Part shown: piece after piece, positions 32,259-44,500 of the stretch | Layout: every line of letters begins with the position of its first letter | How positions within the stretch are numbered: position 1 is the first letter of the stretch | Source: Melitaea cinxia | Taxonomy: Eukaryota; Arthropoda; Insecta; Lepidoptera; Nymphalidae | NCBI RefSeq assembly: GCF_905220565.1 | Contig: NC_059409.1 | Coordinates: 1,061,501 to 1,125,500 of the forward strand | Direction of reading: 5' to 3' | DNA: 64,000 nucleotides | Made by a program: the position numbers and the translations under genes | Notes under the pieces: generated by a model | Database searches by the model: none | The model's input: the letters and a program-made list of their open reading frames with translations, nothing else | Told to the model about the DNA's origin: nothing

Positions 32259-32917
32259 ATAAAAAAAGATGTCACAAAATGTTGGAGATCTCCCCACCCC
32301 TTGTCAAACTATGTGGACCGTCGAACCCCCTTATCGTATGACGTAAATTATGGATGGCCTATTAGAGATCTGGAATCAATGGCTATTATTACTATAACTA
32401 AATGATATTTTATCAGCACTCGGAGAAACTGGCCCTAACACTAATTTGCTATATTAAAAAGAATACAAAGATAGAATGCGATCAGTTTATCATCTTTATC
32501 TAATGAGATACGCCATTGTATGGAGATGTGATGGCGAAAGTAGCGCTGCACGGGAACCCAATCGCCACACGCTCATACTTGACATTCACTGGACTTTGAA
32601 CTTTTACTGGTTTAAAGGTGCTATCAGAATACTACCATTTTGTAATGTAATATGCCAACCTGCAGTGGAGCTTCGTTGTTGATTAACATCACTAAAGTCA
32701 GATAAATAAGCTCTCGTTTGTATTATCTTAAAATTATTTAGATGTAAACATATTATGACCATAAGCCAATAAGACCTAAACTAAAGAATTTCACTAAAAA
32801 AATACAACTACAACTATTAGATTTACAATTGCAATATTCTAAAAGAAAACTGGAATTCTATGGTGAAAAAAAAAATATAAGCCATAATATTTTACTGTTG
32901 GTTTATCATTCATTATC
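32259..32917. other. Unassigned DNA
   Basis: No recognised repeat or exon. Confidence 0.45.
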
Positions 32918-33052
32918 ATCATCATCATCATCATTTCAGCCTATTGCAGTCCACTGTTTTACATAGGCCTACACAAGTTCGCGCCAAAAATGGCGTAAAC
33001 TCATGTGTGTTGCCCATAGTCACCACGCTGGGCAAGCGGGTTGGTTACCATT
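32918..33052 (-). repeat. RTE-tail element, 3' end only, with (ATC)n
   Basis: ATCATCATCATCATCATTTC, then agcctattgcagtccactgt and so on to caagcgggttggttacc. Confidence 0.8.
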
Positions 33053-33371
33053 ATGCTATATTAAGGTCACAGGTGAGACAGGCTAGGGCCTAGGGCTATA
33101 AAAAACGCCATTTCTATAGTAAGTATAAGAAATACTTTCACTAACGAACAAACCATTTCCATTAACTCACAACTCCGTGCCAGTAAAAGTAACCTGCCGG
33201 ATGAGGTCAAGTGGTTTGTAAACTTTTTATTTACTACGAGTAGTTCATGTACTTATGAGATAGCATAAACGCGATCAGTGATATTAATGAATGAATCAGC
33301 ACGTATACTTGCCAATGGTGGGCAAGGCGTCGTATATAAGAAAATAATTGATTGATTCAGCCAGTAACGTA
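33053..33371. other. Unassigned DNA
   Basis: No recognised repeat or exon. Confidence 0.4.
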
Positions 33372-33610
33372 TCTATGCTGGGCATAGGTCTCTTTTTTCA
33401 TGTAGTAGCTTCGGGGATCTATACACTACGTTGCTTCACTGCGAGTTAGCAGATAATGTTTACGTGCTCCCCGAGGCACGGTGGGGAGAACAAAAAGATA
33501 TATACCAGAGCAGAAATAAATATTCGTACAAATAAAAATATTTTACTGAGCGGTAAATAAACGCCGGTGTAGGAGCCGACACAGTACACGCACCACTACA
33601 CAAGACCGGT
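33372..33610 (-). repeat. tRNA-headed SINE family, degraded copy
   Basis: tgctgggcataggtctcttt, tacgtgctccccgaggcacg and gtggggaga match the tail and body on the minus strand. The head is worn. Confidence 0.6.
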
Positions 33611-33644
33611 TGTTATTATCTATATAAATATTGAATGATCATAA

Positions 33645-33700
33645 TCATCATCAGCCTATTACAGTCCACAGCTGGACGTAAGCCACCCCCAGGCCTATCT
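33645..33700 (-). repeat. RTE-tail scrap
   Basis: ATCATCATCAGCCTATTACA followed by gtccacagctggacgtaag. Confidence 0.6.
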
Positions 33701-34197
33701 CACAACACCCGATCTTCCACTTTTGCCATCCAATTACTACCAATTACCCTCTTCTGGCGCAGAAAATACGATTACTGCCAACCGTGAGTAAGTATACATA
33801 TGTAAATATATATTTTAGCAATCTACCTACCTGATTAACTAACTAGAGCATCAACCAAAAAAGCCGCAACATCGCAGTCGCGTCTTTTACATAACGGTAA
33901 TTACATACATTACACATTGCCAAACGTAACTATTAAATGTCAGATGCTGATCTTTGCTAAGAGGACATTTTGAAATTCGTACTGTATTTTTATTATACGT
34001 AATCAGTTGAATATTTGTATCTATCGAAATCAAAATAGTCAAGTTTTAAATATATTAATAAGTATTATAAAGATAACTGATAGCCGAGTGGCTGAAATAT
34101 AACCTTTTAGTATATGGGATTAAAAATCAGTTTTTGTCATTTTGAAATTTAAGTATGTACGTTTTAAAAGATTGTAAAACCTCACTTTTTTCATACA
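33701..34197. other. Unassigned DNA
   Basis: No recognised repeat or exon. Confidence 0.45.
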
Positions 34198-34328
34198 ACA
34201 AGGTCGGCAAATAATCGTACAATTACACCTGATGGTAAGCGATTATCTATAGACGCCTGCAACTCTAGAAGCACCTAGAATTACCTGCAATATTAGATGA
34301 GCCATACGCTTGTTTGCCGACCTAGTTG
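34198..34328. repeat. Short GTCGGCAAACAAGC element with inverted ends
   Basis: Starts ACAAGGTCGGCAAATAATCG and ends GCTTGTTTGCCGACCTAGTT, so its two ends are imperfect reverse complements, unlike long copies where only one end has this sequence. Total length is about 130 bp. Confidence 0.65.
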
Positions 34329-34477
34329 TATAAAAAAAAAATATATAATTACTCAAAGAATTTATCATAACATAGCTAAATACCTATTATAAAAACCTAT
34401 TTATCAGAGAGGCACAGAATTAGAAAATTGTTATCTTTGCAAGACATTTTATTAGCAGCGGATAGATTAGAGATATA

Positions 34478-34742
34478 AGAACCGCTCTGGTGTAGTGATG
34501 CGAATTGTCGTCTAAAAACACCGACGGTTGTATTTGTACAAATATTTCTTTCCGGTTTGAATATCTGTCCCTGTGGGTCTCCCCACCATGCTCCGGAGAG
34601 CACATTAAGCCGTCCGTCCCGATTATCATAAATACTTGATAGCTATTGTAACTCATAGTAGCAGAGGAGTGCTGAATTAAGCTCCGATCCCTCTTCTACA
34701 TGTAGAAAGAGGCCCAGCGGTGGGATATTACAGGCTGAATGC
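34478..34742 (+). repeat. tRNA-headed SINE family, head degraded
   Basis: tatctgtccctgtgggtctc, cggagagcacattaagccgt, ataaatacttgatagctatt and ggtgggatattacaggctga are the family body and tail. The head has lost a clear B box. Confidence 0.7.
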
Positions 34743-35554
34743 GAATGCGGATAGATAAGAGGGTATTGAATAATCTATGTCTTCAATATCATTACATACC
34801 AGCTGCTCGGATAAGATTATTTTCTGTATTGATATTTTAAAAATTTATTGACGTCACTTCCTGGTTAACAGAAAATATTAGAAAGATTAATTGTGTATTT
34901 TGGACCGACTGATAATATATATTTTTTTATAATAAATGACTCATACAAAGCGTTATTACGAGTACGTGTTTAATAAGTGTGTCTATTTGACTGCTATTGT
35001 ATTAAATCTAGATGAAGTCTTTTAGTTTTCTAGTTGTTAATAACTATTTTCTATTTTTAAGTAAAATCTAAACAAACTTCAATCGATTTGTTTAATTTAT
35101 TTTAGCCCTTCTGAGTTCCGGTCCTCAGTTTTCACTGGAACTTAATTTCTTATGTTGAACGTCTTTCAATTCGGTAAACACCAAAAGAAAATGGATTATC
35201 AACATACAATAAAAACAATAATAGTTTTGAAATTACGTTTAGTAAATAACTCGTAACGAAACTACAGTTTTAGAGTTTCAATATAAATATTTGAAAACGT
35301 ACAAAGAGCAAACAGACCAAGAAATGGTAAAAAAGTTGAACTTTCACTAATAAACCGACCTCGAGATTAGAACGGTCAAGCACCTTATTTCACACGCTAC
35401 GCCCGACCGTGAGAACACATCTCTGGATCTTTACCGACTAAGAAGAAAACGATATTAAGAGTCATAAAACAATCAAATGTGACCAACCATTCATTGACTG
35501 TTATTGCATCCTACCTGGGTCTTGAGTATACAATTTCGTCACAATAGTTTAGTT
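34743..35554. other. Unassigned DNA
   Basis: No recognised repeat or exon. Confidence 0.45.
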
Positions 35555-35576
35555 TCTGGTGTCTATAGACACCAGA
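35555..35576. repeat. Perfect 22-bp palindrome
   Basis: TCTGGTGTCTA is followed immediately by its reverse complement TAGACACCAGA. The palindrome ends one base before the target duplication of the adjacent hAT-type element. Confidence 0.9.
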
Positions 35577-35584
35577 CCTTAGAT

Positions 35585-35904
35585 CAGGGGTGTCAAACTC
35601 AGGTGGCGAATGGCTAGCGCGACTCCATCTGTTCTAACACGTGGTGGTTTTTTAGTCAGTAGAAGTCTGGCGCCCAAGCGCTGGAAGGTATCCATGATGA
35701 ATTTTCCCCACATTAAAAAGGGGGGTCACAAATCAATTTTGCAAAGGGCATATATTAAATTTAGATCGTGTAGGCGGGCCAGATTCAAATAATAAAAAAA
35801 ATGTAGTATGTGCGTTTTAAAACTTCCGTAGAGGAATCGAGTGAAGTCATGATTCGTCTTTCTGTGACACATTGCGATCGCGGGCCGTATCTTTGACAAT
35901 CCTG
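35585..35904. mobile_element. hAT-type MITE with an 8-bp target-site duplication
   Basis: CCTTAGAT occurs at 35577-35584 and 35905-35912. The left end CAGGGGTGTCAAACTCA is a classic hAT terminal sequence. The right end read inward is CAGGATTGTCAAAGATACGG, an imperfect match. Length is 320 bp. A LINE 3'-end fragment is embedded at about 35601-35735. No transposase is present. Confidence 0.85.
35601..35735 (+). repeat. LINE 3' end embedded in the hAT MITE
   Basis: GTGGCGAATGGCTAGCGCGA, cacgtggtggttttttagtc and ccatgatgaattttccccac match the element at 22160-22435. Confidence 0.7.
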
Positions 35905-35912
35905 CCTTAGAT

Positions 35913-36964
35913 TGACTTCTGAAACTATCAAGATCATCCAGTACACAATGCTACAATAGATTTGAAACTAATCTATTCTTACTTTTACTTATGCTTGTAA
36001 CAAGATAACGTGTTTAAGAGAATTTGTGTGCTAGGACACGGTTACGCAAAACACAAGAAGAATATGCACAGTAACGTACGTGCACTTTTCTTTTCTTTTT
36101 GGCGTTATTGTGTCGTCTTTAATAGCTATTCCTGTTCTCGCGAGCCTCCATTGTCTAGATTGCTAAGGATAAACAAGAGACTATTTTGACTTGGATATGG
36201 ATAGGAGAGCCTATTCAGGCTTCTTCATTTCTAAAGCTTCTGTTTTTACTACCTCCTGTATATTGCAATAACCGAGAGATAGCAAAAAATGTGCAATTGC
36301 TGTCAAATTATAATTTTTTTGACCAAAAATTATAATTTTAAAATCTGGCAACATTCCATTTGTAGCAAATCCACGCCTTCATCTCTTTAATTGAGCAATG
36401 TGTTTGAGACTTTTGGAGTTGCTTATGTCTAACAGCAATTATCGCTTAACGTCAAGGAGTCCGTCCGCTTATTGCTCGCGATTTCAGTAAAAAATGAAAT
36501 CGTCCGGACCTTTCAATCGGTTATTGAGATGAATAATAATTTTGCAACGTAATGAGATATTAAGATATTGTTTACAGTGATCGACCTAGTTGTGTCCGCG
36601 AAAGGTTTTTAATGATTAAGCAATATCTGTCAAGGTTACTTATTGGATGGGTGACCGATTTTGATTATGTCACGTTCTGAAATATTTGACTTCGTTAATT
36701 TTATAATATTTTATAATTTGTAGCATATTTTCGATTCCAGGGGCAGATTGAGATGATATTTAATTAATACTTTCGATATAATATGAAGCTTTATAAAAAA
36801 AAATCAACCAATTGTTGCTTTTACACTGTAGTGGTCCGAGACTTTGCCTTAACGTCGGCGGTTACGGTTCAATTTCCGCTCAGAGCAGATACAAAAATTT
36901 ATTTCAATTTGTGGTAGATGTTTATATATCTTGGTCTATAATATATATATAAACAGTTTTTTAT
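35913..36964. other. Unassigned DNA with a possible SINE head
   Basis: 36832-36900 has CGGCGGTTACGGTTCAATTT, a weak B-box match, followed by gagcagatacaaaaatttat. Otherwise nothing is recognised. Confidence 0.45.
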
Positions 36965-37120
36965 ACCAATGTTGTGAATAAGCGTATGATCCATATAATG
37001 GTAAGCAGATAGCGTAAATGAAGGACGCCTGCTACACTAGAAGCATTACAAAGCCCTAACTTACAACCGATCCTCCCCAGCAGTTCTAGCTATCTTATTC
37101 ACTACAGGAATACCATACTA
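36965..37120 (+). repeat. GTCGGCAAACAAGC family, diverged copy
   Basis: gaataagcgtatgatccata, taatggtaagcagata, ggacgcctgctacactagaa and gcagttctagctatcttatt align with the family but with many changes. Confidence 0.6.
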
Positions 37121-37542
37121 CACGAGCCGAGTAGTAATATTCAGCTGTATATACGCAGCATACATACTTTCTTGTAACTATTCGTTTATGGGATGTAAGT
37201 TATGGCGACCTCATGCGACGGTCGGACAGCGCTAATACATCTGTTGATACCTTGGCCTGACACTGGCTCTATAAGGTGTTGGCATTGAAACATGTGCAAC
37301 GATTAAATGACGATCATCCCTGACAGGAGTTTTATTAACACTTGATGTGATAAAATATGATGTAAAAAGTATTTACAATTACACATTTACCTATTAACTA
37401 AATATAGGAATAAAAATTATAAAGTGGTGTCTCATGCAGTTTGAGCTTAAATCACAATAACTTTTCAAAGTTTTTCGATTCATTTTAATAAGTTCAGTAA
37501 CCTTAATTTAGTACCTGCATCATCTTCCTGCCCTTATCCCAC
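37121..37542. other. Unassigned DNA
   Basis: The last ~40 bp before 37543 (gcatcatcttcctgccctta) is the antisense 3' end of the adjacent LINE fragment. Confidence 0.45.
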
Positions 37543-37785
37543 TTATGTAGTGTCGGCACAACATGTTTTTCTCTTCCATTCCTCTCTATTATTCGTCACT
37601 TCAGTGCTTACTCCTTTCTTTCTCATATCCTCACTCATACAATCCATCCATCGCTTTTTCGGTCTCCCGATCGCTCTTCGTCCTTCGACATTCACCCCTA
37701 AAATTATTTTACCAACATAGCGTTCATCCCTCCTCATTACATGCCCATACCACGCTAACCTATTGTTCCTCATTTTCTCTGTCAC
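37543..37785 (-). pseudogene. RTE-type LINE: C-terminal end of reverse-transcriptase ORF, open for 80 codons
   Basis: The minus strand reads MTEKMRNNRLAWYGHVMRRD, then ERYVGKIILGVNVEGRRAIG, RPKKRWMDCMSEDMRKKGV and KTCCADTT followed by a stop. The blocks RLxWYGHVMRR, GRPKKRWMD and KT-C-C-AD are a well known C-terminal signature of RTE-type LINE proteins. No stop interrupts the 80 codons, unlike the other LINE remnants here, so this copy is younger or has been lucky. After the stop the sense strand runs GTGGGATAAGGGCAGGAAGA and TGATGC, consistent with the 3' end of such elements. The N-terminal parts are absent. It belongs to a different family from the EAYVQQW type at 2175-2536. Confidence 0.85.
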
Positions 37786-38469
37786 GGGTGCTACTTAATT
37801 TAGTGCCTGCCTCAAATTTAATTGGAAAACAAGCGTAGGGTTCACGGATGAGCGGTGTCGTGGCCTACGGAAGCACTTTTTTTTAATAAATAGACTAGCG
37901 CTTGACTGCCATCTCACCTGATGGTAAGAGAAGATGTAGCTACTAGCGTAGCTGATAAAACTCCAATCCTTCTCCGGAAAAGAAGAGGCCTAGTCCCAGC
38001 GTTTCCATTCGTAAGTCATGTAACTTAACGCTTGTGTTATAGGTAGCAGCCGACTAATATAGCAACATATTCTTTTGGGTATATACATATAATAAATTAA
38101 TATGCAAACTGCGTCAACGGGCTAGTCTAATGTGCTAAATCTACTATGGAGATGTCATTAAAAAAACAACCGTTTAACTTGAGTAGGATAACGCCGGATC
38201 TCGTATTGTAAATTCAGTATTTAAGCGGAATACTAATATACTAGTTGCGGAATTTAGAAATTATGGTCGAAGAAAATTTCACCTACATATTTAAAAACGT
38301 AAGATGCTTAAAGTTTTACACGTGAAATTGGCAAGTAAGTAAACAATAATTATTTTTTATGACTTCTGTAACCACGTTTTTATAATATTTACAATACGAA
38401 ACAAAACTTAGTAAGTACAATGTACAGCACTGACATGCAAGATGTTACTAATTTTACACAGTTTAAATA
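37786..38469. other. Mixed repeat scraps
   Basis: 37890-37975 has AGACTAGCGCTTGACTGCCA and tctcacctgatggtaagaga, another common lepidopteran repeat phrase. 38027-38133 (minus) joins a SINE tail (GTTATAGGTAGCAGCCGACT) to its head (AAACTGCGTCAACGGGCTAG), an internally deleted copy of the 8254-8515 SINE. Confidence 0.6.
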
Positions 38470-38600
38470 TTATTTTAAAAGAGTTACTGCCGTATGTCTT
38501 GCCGATTCTTCTCTGCAGAATCTACATTCCGAATCGGTGGTAGCATCACTTTTCGAAAATCATGATTCAAAAGTGCTTTTGAAGAATAAAGTTATTTTTG
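38470..38600 (+). repeat. LINE 3'-UTR-type repeat, copy 1 of 2
   Basis: GAGTTACTGCCGTATGTCTT, gccgattcttctctgcagaa and tctacattccgaatcggtgg. A second copy with the same phrases lies at 54300-54420. I know it as a common lepidopteran LINE tail; clade uncertain. Confidence 0.65.
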
Positions 38601-39242
38601 ATTTTGTTTCTAAAACAACAAAAATATACTAATATTTACAGCTATATTTACTTGACCGACGTGTTTTTAAACTGTCAATAGTACATTTAACGACTTCTAG
38701 CACATTTAATGAACTTATGTATCAAATTTCACGTCAATAATTCACAACTCTCAAAAGTTGTAGACTTTCACGTAAATTAAGTTTCACTCTTCGCAAAAAC
38801 AAAATATATTATATTTTTAAATATCTGAACTTGTTTACTATCATAAATATCCTTTTCTCATTAAAGAATAAAAAGCCCATGTTGACTATATTTATAGCTC
38901 ACTTTTTTATACAAAAGCTTGTCATTAAATTTATCCGTAAGTTATTCCTGTCGTTTAGTTACAACAACATTGTTCACTTCTGTATGTCAAGAATCCCACG
39001 ATATTGTGTTATTTCTAATTAATTAAAAAAAAGAAAAAATAAATAAACTTTCGCTCTGATTATCATCTCAGTTCTTACACAACGCAAATGTTGCCATTCC
39101 TAACAATTATATAATCCTTTCAATTAATTAAGGGTTTATTTATCTTTTAGTAAACCAAAATAAACGTAAAATTATCGCTGTTCTGTCAACATTATATCTA
39201 TATATATATTTGAGTATTATCTATTTACATATTTTTATCAAT
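38601..39242. other. AT-rich DNA, nothing recognised
   Basis: No repeat or exon recognised. Confidence 0.45.
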
Positions 39243-39243
39243 G

Positions 39244-39740
39244 ACTAGCTGCCCGGACAGACTTCGTTCTGTCAAAAGTTAATAGTCATCATTACAGCCT
39301 AAACAGTCCACTGCTGGACATAGGCCTCCACAAGTTTACGTCAAAAATAACGTGAACTCATGTGTTTTGCCCATAGTCACCACGCTGGGCAGGCGGGTTG
39401 GTGACCGCAGTACTGGCTTTGTCGCACCGAAGACGCTGCTGCCCGTCTTCGGCCTGTGTATTTCAAAGCCAGCAGTTGGATGGTTATCCCGCCATCGGTC
39501 GGCTTCTTTAGTTCCAAGGTGGTTGTGGAACCTTGTTATCCCTTAGTCGCCTCTTACGACACCCACGGGAAGAGAGGTTAAAGTTAAGTAAGGTCAAAAG
39601 TTAATAGTAATTTTTTTTAATTTTTTGTTTATTAAGTAAAACCTTCCGTGGGTCTTAAGGAGCATACAAAAAAATTGATCGAACCCTTCTCGAGTTAATA
39701 CACCCAGTAAAAATTATAAGGTTGAAAACCACGACCTTTT
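39244..39740 (-). mobile_element. Short Helitron interrupted by an RTE-tailed element
   Basis: ACTAGCTGCCCGGACAGACT at the left is the reverse complement of the 3' end of the 11704-11865 family. The sequence resumes at 39593 and carries ccttccgtgggtcttaagga. The right end merges with an AACCGACTTC-type fragment (gaaaaccacgaccttttttt, 39700-39758). Confidence 0.75.
39286..39592 (-). mobile_element. RTE-tailed ~305-bp element with a 15-bp target-site duplication
   Basis: GTCAAAAGTTAATAG at 39271-39285 is repeated exactly at 39593-39607. The 307-bp insert reads on the minus strand from TTAACCTCTCTTCCCGTGGG through the GC-rich middle (GACGGGCAGCAGCGTCTTCG) to ggctgtaatgatga. Length and content match 6642-6945. 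Confidence 0.9.
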
Positions 39741-39926
39741 TTTTTGAAGTAGGTTAAATATACTGATTTTAATGGGCCGCTCGACACTACCGATTTCGCA
39801 CTATGACGTTCGAGATCACTGCGCCATACGAACAGGAATTACTGTAAATACGAATGTATAATCCTTGTTATTGGCTATATAAAGCTACAAAATTGTCGCA
39901 GGCGTTATAATAATTGTTAATCTTAT

Positions 39927-40175
39927 CATCACAGTAGCCTTTCGCAGTCCACTACTGGACATAGGCCTCCACAAGTTCACGCCAAAAATGGCGAGAACTA
40001 ATATGTTTTGCCTATAGTCACCACGCTGGGCAGGCGGGTTGGTGACCGCAGGGCTGGCTTTGTCGCACCGAAGACGCTGCTGCCCGTCTTCGGCCTGTGT
40101 ATTTCAAAGCCAGCAGTTGGATGGTTATCCCGCCATCGGTCGGCTTTTTAAGTTCCAAGGTAGTAGTGGAACTGT
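39927..40175 (-). mobile_element. RTE-tailed element, shorter copy with an 11-bp target-site duplication
   Basis: GTTAATCTTAT flanks the insert at 39916-39926 and 40176-40186. The sequence matches the previous copy but stops at gtggaactgt on its 5' side, about 55 bp short. Confidence 0.75.
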
Positions 40176-40186
40176 GTTAATCTTAT

Positions 40187-41195
40187 ACAGATAAAATATT
40201 ATTCAAATGTCATCAAGAAAATTATTATCATTCATATAATTAATACTGGTTTACATTCCATTAAATACTGGCTAGACATCTTTGTTATTAAAAAAAAAAA
40301 AAAAGTAACAGAAACATCGATAATAAGTGGTTATCTCGAATTTAAATACATTTCAATTTAAAATTTACAGTAATTTAATTGAAATATTATCAAACAGTGA
40401 ATCACCTATTTCATTCATTCGTGTTATAAAGACACGGTAAGGCAATATTTACAACTGCATTTTGTTTGTGAAGCGCAGCCCACGCAAGACTGTCTTGCAT
40501 GAATGAACGGTATGGTCTTCTAAAATATTCTTCTAAAATCTCTAATTCTAACTTCTAAACTGGTCTGTATTTATTAGAAGACAAGTAGGTATGTTATGAA
40601 TAAATGTACATTGATAAAATTACTGGTTGTTATCTATGTATTAGTCTGTTCTTAAGTACCTATGTTATTTACTACGCAAGCTTGTCGATTTTTATTTTTC
40701 ATGTCCAATATACTTTTTTTTTGCAAATAATTTTAATTGTGATCTTAAAAATAGGCATAAAGTGGTAAATTGGTAGGTAATAGAAATATTTGTAAAACCA
40801 AAAAAGTATTTACGATGATTATTACATCGGTTAAAAGGATAAGTTCTGTTGATGTAAACATTTTATATTTTGCTTATTATCAATAAATCATTATAAGTTA
40901 TAAACATATTGTAAATATGTTATTCGTGTTATAAAAGTAGACGACCTTGAGATATTTAATATATTTTATTTTCGATATAGCTGACGTGGATGTGATTTGT
41001 TCGAAATTTTAGCCATATACATTAAAAATGTACGGAATTTGAAGGGAACCGTAATCGTTGATTCTAATCGTACCTACATGGCGTTTAACCGGTACGAAAT
41101 CGTCTAACTTGTCGTTCAAATTAACGGAATGCAACTAATTTTAAACAGTACCGTTAAAGTGATGTAAATTTAAAACACCATTGAAAATCTACTCA
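40187..41195. other. AT-rich DNA; downstream side of the candidate first exon
   Basis: No repeats are recognised in about 1 kb, unusual for this window. If the exon candidate at 41197 is real, this is intron. Confidence 0.45.
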
Positions 41196-41196
41196 C

Positions 41197-41500
41197 CTAT
41201 TAACCAATAGAAACGTTAATCCGACAAGATAGGTTCCGTTAAAAGTTTTAATCGTGATTTTTTTATTAAAATCTCGACAAAACTTGCGATCACTTATTAT
41301 TTTGAACACGATAAACACTTGCACACCGGTTGTACACTTCACAGGTTCCTAGTATGTCATATTATTGTTCATTAACATCGATACGCATTTACGTAAAGAG
41401 TTATGAAATAATTTCGCAGTAGTTAACAACGTCCTTCTAAAACGGCGATCGAGGCGATACTAGCGCCTGCCGCTTTGCTGTGCGTCGCGAACAGAGAATT
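41197..41500 (-). other. Candidate noncoding first exon (5' UTR) with a consensus donor
   Basis: On the minus strand the segment runs from a CpG-bearing block (TTCGCGACGCACAGCAAAGC, cggcaggcgctagtatcgcc) through CCGGTGTGCAAGTGTTTATC and AATAAGTGATCGCAAG to ATTGGTTAATAG followed by GTGAGTAG, a near-perfect 5' splice site with the intron starting at 41196. The composition looks like an insect 5' UTR and no repeat family matches it. There is no useful reading frame. The upstream boundary is a guess. If real, the coding exons lie at lower coordinates, possibly outside the window, because I found none between 1 and 41195. Confidence 0.3.
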
Positions 41501-44500
41501 ATTGTAATCTATGCTTGTAGTTGTACGGTCGGAAAAAACTTCGGTCTTAAATTAATATTTTTTTTTGTAAATTATTAATTTAATATGTTTTATTCTATAA
41601 CCAGTATTTGTAATAAAATTTTATTTAAGCTTAGAGAATACATATTATTAATAAAATATATTGTACTTAAGTAGGTACGTTATTTATAAGATTAGGTACA
41701 CAGGAATAAATACTGAAGGATTAAAATTTGGCTAACACACTCAATTAAGAAGGATTTAAAAAAAAATCATCGTTATGCTATTTATTAGGAATTAAAATAG
41801 GGAAAAAATGTATAAATGGAAATTTTTACATATTTTTTTTTTGTTTTCGCTTAGATATAATTAAATAGGTACAATACAGTACAACACAATACAATACAAT
41901 ACAAATATACTTTATAGTACAACCAGAAACGATACATGTAACATAAAATACGCAAGAAAAAAAATGGTACGTGTTTTGACTTCTATGCATATACCAACCC
42001 TTATAGAGAGTCAAACAAGGAATGAAAATTTATACGCCACGATCATACATCATACAAAAGTTGCTGTTGGTAAATAATATTATTTGAGTTTTATCTTATT
42101 ACATTTAATTAACTTTTCATGAAGTTTATAACAGACCTTTTAGGCGTAAACAATGGATACTTTCACACTTTCATATTTTAATAGAATTTCAAATTTATGT
42201 AGATACATGCAAAAATTCTATTTGCTTTTAAACTACGTATTAATTTCATTTCTTGTAAGAACCTAGTAAAGCATACCTAATTTTTAAAGTATACAACATT
42301 TCTTTTTCTAGTAGGTTTTCAAAGTAGTAATTTAGGTGACATTTGTAAGAAGTTCTTCAACCGACTTCAAAAAAAGAAAGACTCTCAATTCGAGTTCATT
42401 TTTTTCAAATTATTATTTTTTTTTTTACAAAATCCAAAAGCACTCACATTTACTATAACATAAAAAGATTAGATAGTATTTACAGTTTAATGAAAAAATC
42501 AAATAACGACAATGAATACATTTTTTTGTGTCACTTTTTATACAATCTCACTTTCGTATTAAGGCGCAACGAAATTCGTTATTCTTGGTCCATTACAATA
42601 AACTATATTTCTTATACCATTATATTACAACGTTTATATAGAATAGTTTTGCTTTCATGTATTTTAATGAATATCACAAGAAAACTCTCTTTCGTACTAC
42701 TGTCATGTCATAGTAAGAAAAAACTTAGAAACGTTTCAAATAGGTAGGTTGTTATTTTATTGTAAATTGTTTTGGTTATTTATATACTTTTTTGAAATTC
42801 GATGCTAGTCCACCATGTTATAACGTATTTCGGGAAGGGCATGGCTTTTTTAAAAGCATACACCGCTGCGCAGGTAACCGGTTGTGGTAGGGTCCAACGA
42901 CAGGTGACCGTCCCTATACAGACCCATCCAACTGTTGTACCATATTAATATTTTACATTGCAATGCTTGTTTTAAGAACGTTTCCTTAAAAGATTTCAAA
43001 TAAAAATCAACTATGTATTAAAAACTTTCGAATATTTCCTTGTAGTTGTATTTGGAGTTATTTTTAACTCTTAGACAGCTGTTATGCTTGAGTTTTTGCT
43101 GTACTTTTTAGTAGATGAACGTTACACTTAATTAACAATAATCGAAATATTTGCAATTATTTCTGTTTTTTTTTATTTTATTGAAAAATTAAAACATCTG
43201 ACGTTTAAATATAGCACAAACAGCTGTCGAAATAAAAACCGGTTGGATTTTTTTAACACTAAGGTTTTTTTAATGTAATTATTAACGCACTCATATTATA
43301 CTTATATAATAAAATATTTTTGACGAGGAATAATTATGCAAATATTGTTAGACGAGAAGAAGAGAGAGAGAGAGAGAGAAATAAAGTCTATAAGGATAGT
43401 ATTAGAGGTTTAAATTGAGTTCTAAATACATAAAAAAACTTTAAACTATTATTGATAAACTTATTTCTTAAGTAATACTTCTTTACGCAGGCTTGATTTG
43501 GGGGATAGGTTGATGAATGCATGACGAGAGCGTTACGAAAAGTGTAATCGAGTGAGGCGAATGGAAGTTGAGAAGGAGATACATAATAAATAGAACTAAA
43601 GAAGTCTTACTTCAGTCGTGTGGTCTAATTTTTTGCGCATTTCTATGTATTTAGCAATAGTTATTCGAACTCAATCGACGTTTTGTTTCGTTTCCAATCG
43701 TGAAAGTTAATACCAGTCATAATAGAATGTGATTAGAATTGTAAAGCCTCCGTTTTATTACACATTAAAGCCCGTGGCTATAAAATATAGACATACGGAT
43801 ATCTACTTGTATAATATAATTAATTGTCACTTATGACACAATTTCAAAATAGTTATACAGGAAATATTATCGCATTATGCTTTATTTATTTTAATAAATT
43901 TTGTTCAATTATCGATTGTATCTCAAAAAAATCATAATTACGTTAAAGATAAAGTGTATTAATAAATATATTTCTACCGAATATCTTTATATTCGCTCAA
44001 AATTTGAAAGTTTATTTAATTGTTATAGATTACAAATTACATTTAGTATTACAGGATATCCGAAGTCGATACTAACACTGGGTACTCAATAAATCAGTTT
44101 AGCTATGTATATCGCAGTTATATATAATCGTCTCAAATTTAAACGGGGCTACATAACAAGCATTAGTTTTATAGTAAGATACACTAAGTAAAAAGTTAGG
44201 AAGTAACTTTAGCTGTGATTAGTTTTATTTGAGTAGCCTTCTTTCAATAAATCACAATACCAAACAACCATACCAACCACAAACTAAATACCAACTTGTT
44301 TAAAGTCGGTTAAAACATTCAAATCAATATGCGTTAAATTATTTCGTTAAACATTTCTTTTAAGTATCAGTTGTTTGTATATTCAGTTTAATTGAACAAT
44401 CTATACATTACTACTATCAATATAATATAAATATGTTTACTGATAAAGAAATATTTAATAATCAAGATAAACATAAAATGATATAGAGATAACTGTAGTA

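Noticed and set aside
38420..38632. 70-codon reading frame (MYSTDMQDVT...)
   Set aside because: It lies over a dispersed LINE 3'-UTR-type repeat that is also at 54300-54420.
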